45,570 nucleotides of DNA, taken from the NCBI GenBank assembly GCA_035277145.1, contig DATELA010000080.1:1-45570 (forward strand), read 5' to 3'. Within the stretch, counting starts at the first letter, position 1. Every line of letters starts with the position of its first letter. This stretch comes from DASRAP01 sp035277145. GTDB taxonomy: Bacteria > Gemmatimonadota > Gemmatimonadetes > Gemmatimonadales > Gemmatimonadaceae. A program made the translations under genes and the position numbers. The notes beneath the pieces are model-generated. The model saw nothing but the letters and a program-made list of their open reading frames with translations, did no database searches and was not told the DNA's origin. Below are positions 41,911 to 45,570 of this stretch, piece after piece.

Positions 41911-42758
41911 CGATGAGCGAGTCGGTAAGCCAGGTTCCGGGGAGCCCCGTGCTCCTCGGATAATCGACGCGCGACCTCGCGCGCGGGAACCCCCTCCTTG
42001 CGCAGAGCACGCGCCAGCGTGTCGAGCCGTTCTTCATCCAGCGCCACCGGTTGCGCGCCGCCTACGACGAGAGCCACTTCCCCCCGCCACGGCTCCTCAG
42101 GGTGATACGCAGCGAGTTCCCGCACCGTTCCCCGCACGACTTCCTCGTAACGCTTGGTGAGTTCCCGCGCGACGGCCAGAGGCCGGTCTCCCAAGCCAGC
42201 CTCCGCCCACGCGGTGAGCGTGGCACTCAGCCGCTCGGGCGACTCGTAGCACACGGCCGTGTGCGTCAACGCCACGAGCGCGTCGACGAAATCGGTGCGT
42301 TCGCGCCCCTTCCGCGGCACAAAGCCCAGGAAGGTAAACGGAACAGATGGAAGGCCCGATGCGACGAGCGCCGCGAGCACCGCAGATGCACCCGGAATCG
42401 GGACGACGGCCAGTCCGGCGTCGATGACGGTTCGCACCAACCGCTCGCCGGGATCAGAAAGCAGTGGTGTGCCCGCGTCGGACACGAGCGCCGCCGTTCC
42501 ACCGGCACGGAGACGTTCAACGACTTTCGGTGCCGATCGCGCCTCGTTGTGTTCGCGCAGCGACTCGATCTTCGCGCGAATTCCGTGTTGATCGAGCAAG
42601 ACGCGCGTGCGTCGCGTGTCCTCCGCGAGCACGACGTCGCACGCACTGAGCACCTCGACCGCTCGCGCCGTGATGTCGCCGAGGTTGCCGATGGGTGTGC
42701 TGACGATGTACAGCGTGCCCGCCGCGACACCGACGGGCTTCGCCTCGTCGCGACTCAC
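41907..42758 (-). CDS. rsmI: 16S rRNA 2'-O-ribose C1402 methyltransferase
   Basis: A 283-residue SAM-dependent methyltransferase of the tetrapyrrole methylase fold that modifies C1402 of 16S rRNA. Signature segments are LYIVSTPIGNLGDITARA near the N-terminus, VLAEDTRRTRVLLDQHGI, ALVSDAGTPLLSDPGERLV, IPGASAVLAALVASGLP and FTFLGFVPRKGRER, with ELTKRYEEVVRGT later. The GTG at 42758 overlaps the upstream stop (GTGA) with GGAAGG before it; a GTG at 42770 would add four residues. Its end overlaps DUF4159 by four bases. Sharing an operon with DUF4159/DUF4175 ties a translation gene to an envelope module. Confidence 0.93.
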   Translation of the reverse strand: MSRDEAKPVGVAAGTLYIVSTPIGNLGDITARAVEVLSACDVVLAEDTRRTRVLLDQHGIRAKIESLREHNEARSAPKVVERLRAGGTAALVSDAGTPLLSDPGERLVRTVIDAGLAVVPIPGASAVLAALVASGLPSVPFTFLGFVPRKGRERTDFVDALVALTHTAVCYESPERLSATLTAWAEAGLGDRPLAVARELTKRYEEVVRGTVRELAAYHPEEPWRGEVALVVGGAQPVALDEERLDTLARALRKEGVPAREVARRLSEEHGAPRNLAYRLAHR

Positions 42759-43735
42759 ACCACCTTCCACGCGAGCGCGTCGAGCAAGCCGGCCGATTGG
42801 AAGAGGTGGCGACGTTCTTTGATCAGCTCGCGCAGAGTGGCTTCTGGCGTGGCACCCTCGGGCAGGGCGACGGCGAATAGCACGTCGTTGATCCAGCCGC
42901 CAATTGCACGCGCGAGTTCGGGGGATGTCGTAACGGGGTCCTGCTCGCCGTCAGCCGCGCCGAGTGCCATCCGGTCGAGCGCGGGGTGTGTGGTCACGAG
43001 CGCTTCGCGCGCGCGCTCGAGCAGCTGCGCCGCGTTACGAACTTTGTGCTTCGTGAGCTTCTCGGCCAAACCCCGCATGAGTGCGCGGTACGCATCGATC
43101 AACGGCGGCGGTGCCTGGTTCGGCAACGGCGGCGGAACCGCCCACCGCCTTACCACCGGCAGCGTGGCACCGGGCTTCCACAACGCACCAATCGCCGGCT
43201 CCAGCTCGGTTTCCGTCTGACCGTCTGCGAAAAACGCGCGGCGCGGCACGCCGTGCCGCAGCACGACATAGTTGATCCCGCCGCCAACGTTGATCTCGAG
43301 CATGCCATCGTACGTGGTCGCCAGCAAATGCGCGAAGAGCGCCTGTGGCTTGCCCGTTTTCACTTCGGGCGGCATTGGCTCGGGCGCGAGCACCTGGCAG
43401 GCGTGCATGCACGCGAGCTGCTCATCGTCGGCTTCGTGAAAACACACTTCGCCATACTCGGCAGCGTTGGGTACGCGGCTGCGCGCTTCGCGAATCGAGA
43501 TGTCGGCGAATTTCACGCCGTCTTCAGACGTTGTCGCCGCGACGACTTCCCCTTCCTGCAGATAGAGGAGCAGCAATTCTTCGGGCAACCACACAACTAC
43601 ATAGCCAAACACACGCGCCGCGCGATCGCGCTTTGCGTCGGTCAGCAGGTTTTGAAGGTGGACGTACGCGAGCCGTGTTCGGCCCAACAGGACGCGCTGG
43701 CGAGGAAAGCGGAGAGCGGTCGGCGAAACGCGCAC
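42755..43735 (-). CDS. Unknown protein with Cys/His cluster and possible DUF4388-like domain
   Basis: A 326-residue soluble protein I cannot name. Residues about 85-115 hold a Cys/His cluster (Cys98, His100, Cys109, Cys113 in VCFHEADDEQLACMHACQ) that could bind metal. The stretch LFAHLLATTYDGMLEINVGGGINYVVLRHGVPRRAFFADG (about 132-171; quoted in parts: LLATTYDGMLEINV, GVPRRAFFADG) resembles the DUF4388/PATAN pattern of signalling proteins. The C-terminal 100 residues are helical. No signal peptide. It is the first gene of a run of overlapping minus-strand genes leading into rsmI, so its promoter probably drives the whole set. Confidence 0.6.
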   Translation of the reverse strand: MRVSPTALRFPRQRVLLGRTRLAYVHLQNLLTDAKRDRAARVFGYVVVWLPEELLLLYLQEGEVVAATTSEDGVKFADISIREARSRVPNAAEYGEVCFHEADDEQLACMHACQVLAPEPMPPEVKTGKPQALFAHLLATTYDGMLEINVGGGINYVVLRHGVPRRAFFADGQTETELEPAIGALWKPGATLPVVRRWAVPPPLPNQAPPPLIDAYRALMRGLAEKLTKHKVRNAAQLLERAREALVTTHPALDRMALGAADGEQDPVTTSPELARAIGGWINDVLFAVALPEGATPEATLRELIKERRHLFQSAGLLDALAWKVV

Positions 43736-43763
43736 GACACTACAGTACTGAGAAGACGAGACG

Positions 43764-43826
43764 ACGAGAAGACGAGAGGGCGAAAAAGACGGTTATCTCG
43801 TCTTCTTCGCCCTCTCGTCTTCTCGT
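43764..43826. repeat. Hairpin (28-base arms) after trxA
   Basis: The arms 43764-43791 and 43799-43826 match at 27 of 28 positions around a 7-base loop (GTTATCT). The units are ACGAGAAG and GACGAGAGGGCGAA; copies of GAAGACGAG extend further out on both sides (43750-43833). It lies between the trxA stop codon and the start of the unknown gene upstream of rsmI, both on the minus strand, so it probably ends the trxA message. Confidence 0.88.
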
Positions 43827-43833
43827 CTTCTGT

Positions 43834-44160
43834 CTACGCCGCGTGCTGCTGCATCTTGGCTTCGATCGCCGCCTTCGGGACTGCCCCGATGACTTGATCG
43901 ACGAGCTTCCCGTCCTTGAAGAAGAGGAGCGTCGGAATCGACCGGACGCCGTACCGCGCGGCCGCGCGAGGATTCGCGTCGACGTCGAGCTTGGCGATGT
44001 GCGCTTTGCCCGCGTATTCGTCGACCAGCTGTTCCAGAATCGGTGCGATCATCCGGCATGGGCCGCACCAGGTCGCCCAGAAATCCACCACCGTCAGACC
44101 CTGCGTTTGCTCTACCGCGGATGCGAAGTCGGCATCCGTCACTGCGATCGGCTTGCCCAT
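43834..44160 (-). CDS. trxA: Thioredoxin
   Basis: A 108-residue thioredoxin with the active-site WCGPC (Cys32 and Cys35), the preceding VVDFWATW strand, DVDANPRAAARYGVRSIPT with the cis-Pro, and FKDGKLVDQVIGAVPK. It reduces disulfides in the cytoplasm. The ATG at 44160 gives the standard length and has GGAG about 9 bases upstream; the frame is open further upstream but without support. It is divergent from the methylmalonyl-CoA epimerase with 90 bases between, and ends next to a long hairpin. Confidence 0.96.
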   Translation of the reverse strand: MGKPIAVTDADFASAVEQTQGLTVVDFWATWCGPCRMIAPILEQLVDEYAGKAHIAKLDVDANPRAAARYGVRSIPTLLFFKDGKLVDQVIGAVPKAAIEAKMQQHAA

Positions 44161-44250
44161 CAATCGACTCCAGGTGTCGCCCGTGACCCGTTCGACGGAC
44201 CGCGGGACGAAGATTACGTTGCGGGCGCCGGTGCACACTTTCCGACGCCG

Positions 44251-44667
44251 ATGACTCGTTCACCCGATTCCCCGCGCGGCACCACGGTCGCGCACCTTGG
44301 TCTCGCGGTGCGTTCGCTTGGTGACGCCCTCCCGTTTTTTCGCGACGTACTCGGTCTCAAGGAGATACCCCTCGCGAACAGTGACGGTGCGCGGATTGCC
44401 GGCCTTGCGGCCGGCGAGGCGCTCGTCGAGCTGCTCGAGCCCGATCGTCCCGATTCGCCGATCGCGCGCTTCATTGAAAAGCGCGGTCCCGGCATTCACC
44501 ACTTGTGCCTCGCCGTGGACGACCTCGACGCAATGCTCGCGAAGTGCCGCGCCGCCGGCGTGACGTTAGTGGACGAGAGCCCTCGAATCGGTGCCGAAGG
44601 AAAGCGCATCGCCTTCCTTCATCCCAAGTCTACGGGCGGAATCCTCGTCGAACTGACTGAATACTAA
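44251..44667 (+). CDS. mce: Methylmalonyl-CoA epimerase
   Basis: A 138-residue glyoxalase-fold enzyme (vicinal oxygen chelate family) that interconverts the (R)- and (S)-forms of methylmalonyl-CoA in propionate and odd-chain or branched acid metabolism. Metal ligands fit His15 (VAHLGLAV), His84 (GPGIHHLCLAVDD) and Glu134 (GILVELTEY), and the signature SPRIGAEGKRIAFLHPKSTG is specific to this epimerase rather than to glyoxalase I. The ATG at 44251 gives the usual length. Its stop overlaps the stop of the convergent lipoprotein gene by a few bases. No mutase gene is in the window. Confidence 0.92.
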   Translation: MTRSPDSPRGTTVAHLGLAVRSLGDALPFFRDVLGLKEIPLANSDGARIAGLAAGEALVELLEPDRPDSPIARFIEKRGPGIHHLCLAVDDLDAMLAKCRAAGVTLVDESPRIGAEGKRIAFLHPKSTGGILVELTEY

Positions 44668-45110
44668 CGAGTGGGTGAAGGACTCGGCCGGCAGAACGTT
44701 TGGAGCCGCGAGTTGTCGAAGTCGAAGACGTACCACCGCGACGACGGCCCCTCGACGGTCGTGAAGTTCAGCTGCACCGCGGTCGCTCCGCGCTTTAGCT
44801 CAACGCGTACGAACTGCTTGCCTTCGGGCGCCGGCGATTTGCCCACAACCCGGGCGTCCTCCTGACACATCAATTGCATCATGATGATCAGGCGCTGGTC
44901 CATTTCATCGCGCGGCATTGTGGCGCGAACCGGACCGCGCGCGGTACCCCACACGGTAGACATGGCCTGAATATCTTGCGCTTTGGCCGCCGCAATGAAT
45001 GCGTTCACTGCAGCCTCAGGAGACCCCGCACCGGTGCCCGATCCAGTGGGAGCGGTGCCGCGGTGACACGCAGCGACCGAAATGAGCAGCACCGTTGCAA
45101 ATCTTTTCAC
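44664..45110 (-). CDS. Small lipoprotein, possibly NTF2/DUF4878-like
   Basis: A 148-residue predicted lipoprotein. The GTG at 45110 is chosen because GGAG lies just upstream and the protein then starts with a compact lipoprotein signal (VKRFATVLLISVAACHRG, Cys15). After a Gly/Ser linker, SPEAAVNAFIAAAKAQDIQAM resembles the first helix of NTF2-like DUF4878 proteins, and the later β-strands (FVRVELKRG, VQLNFTTVEG, RWYVFDF) fit that cone-shaped fold. Its function is unknown. It is convergent with mce and divergent from pdxJ. Confidence 0.65.
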   Translation of the reverse strand: MKRFATVLLISVAACHRGTAPTGSGTGAGSPEAAVNAFIAAAKAQDIQAMSTVWGTARGPVRATMPRDEMDQRLIIMMQLMCQEDARVVGKSPAPEGKQFVRVELKRGATAVQLNFTTVEGPSSRWYVFDFDNSRLQTFCRPSPSPTR

Positions 45111-45186
45111 GTAACGCTCCGCGCGTTGTTGGGTTTCTGCTATACGACGACGGCGCGTGAGCGAACGTAATTCACGAGAATTGGAC
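45111..45186. promoter_or_regulatory. Divergent promoter region, lipoprotein and pdxJ
   Basis: These 76 bases separate two divergent starts. On the minus strand TATAGC could be a -10 box, but no convincing -35 is seen. On the + strand no Shine-Dalgarno stronger than a GGAC at 45183-45186 precedes pdxJ. No repeat or RNA gene was noticed. Confidence 0.25.
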
Positions 45187-45570
45187 ATGTCCGCGAATAC
45201 CGCAGCATCTGCGCGCACCACACAAAGGTTGTACGTCAACATTGATCACATCGCGACCATTCGTCAGGCGCGAAAGACCGACGAGCCGGACCCTGTGGCC
45301 GGCGCGCACGCGTGCGTGCGCGCCGGTGCCCACGGCATCACGGCGCATCTGCGCGAAGATCGCCGACACATCCAGGACCGCGACGTCGAGCAGCTCCGCG
45401 CCGAACTGAACGTTCCACTCAACCTCGAGATGGCGTGCACGCAAGAGATGCTCGCGATCGCCGAGCGCCTCAAGCCACATCAGGTCACCCTCGTACCCGA
45501 ACGCCGCGAAGAAGTGACCACCGAAGGCGGTCTCGACGTCGCCCGCGGCGGCGCGCCGCTCGCCGACGGC
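45187..45570 (+). CDS. pdxJ: Pyridoxine 5'-phosphate synthase, N-terminal part
   Basis: The window ends inside this gene; 128 codons are visible and the frame is open to the edge. The N-terminus RLYVNIDHIATIRQARKTDE and later GITAHLREDRRHIQDRDV and LNLEMACTQEMLAIA are the signature of PdxJ, the TIM-barrel enzyme that condenses 1-deoxy-D-xylulose 5-phosphate with 3-amino-2-oxopropyl phosphate to give pyridoxine 5'-phosphate. The LVPERREEVTTEGGLDV segment is also present. The ATG at 45187 adds about 14 residues before the conserved core. Its presence implies the DXP-dependent vitamin B6 route. Confidence 0.96.
   Translation, partial: MSANTAASARTTQRLYVNIDHIATIRQARKTDEPDPVAGAHACVRAGAHGITAHLREDRRHIQDRDVEQLRAELNVPLNLEMACTQEMLAIAERLKPHQVTLVPERREEVTTEGGLDVARGGAPLADG

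Overview
The window is a high-GC, gene-dense piece of a bacterial chromosome that looks like Gemmatimonadota. This is inferred from gene content (several secreted S9 and tricorn-type peptidases with Gly/Arg-rich insertions, paired DUF2723 membrane proteins, DUF4159/DUF4175 genes, many Ig-fold lipoproteins), not from an rRNA marker. It reads as chromosome rather than plasmid or phage: it holds valS, purN, purH, gltX, rsmI, trxA, pdxJ and two tRNA-Ser genes. No IS element, transposase, integrase, CRISPR array or rRNA was seen.

Layout. 1-4.35 kb: the end of valS, an Ig-fold lipoprotein, a GmhB-like phosphatase, purN and purH, all on the + strand and mostly tightly spaced. 4.4-9.0 kb: two tandem paralogous DUF2723 (GT-C-like) membrane proteins. 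9.2-18.7 kb: three large secreted peptidases (two S9 enzymes transcribed divergently, then a tricorn homologue), carrying eleven Gly/Arg-rich low-complexity insertions in total. 18.7-21.5 kb: an accessory islet between tRNA-Ser(UGA) and tRNA-Ser(GCU). It holds a small Ig-like lipoprotein and a divergent pair: a SIR2-like protein and a DUF4393/Abi-alpha-like protein, which is a candidate anti-phage module. 21.5-22.9 kb: gltX. 22.9-27.8 kb: a four-gene, translationally coupled operon. It encodes two lipoproteins with cohesin-like domains, an IPT/TIG-like lipoprotein, and a large secreted BNR-repeat protein that ends in a dockerin, so it is a candidate surface cohesin-dockerin system. 27.9-30.8 kb: a secreted amidohydrolase and a DUF885 zincin, divergent. 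30.8-43.7 kb: nine consecutive minus-strand genes, six of them overlapping or one base apart (an unknown protein, rsmI, DUF4159, DUF4175, TPR, a Tat-exported protein), followed by a JAMM-DinG fusion helicase, a FAH-family hydrolase and a Pro-rich membrane protein. 43.8-45.57 kb: trxA, methylmalonyl-CoA epimerase, a small lipoprotein and the 5' part of pdxJ.

The most unusual non-coding feature is a set of intergenic purine/pyrimidine-strand-biased repeats. At least six gene borders carry long near-perfect inverted repeats (23-75 base arms) built from short iterated units (such as GAAGACGA, AGGCGGTAG, GGAGCGAGGAT, GAGAAGTAA). Two further borders carry only one arm-like tract of direct repeats. 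The sequence differs at each site, but the architecture and gene-end position are shared. In one place the repeat supplies the last codons of a gene, and in another it abuts a start codon.

Limits: all assignments come from reading sequence and motif patterns. No database search, structure prediction or alignment was run. Calls such as cohesin-like, SIR2-like and Abi-alpha rest on recognised motifs and should be confirmed with profile searches.
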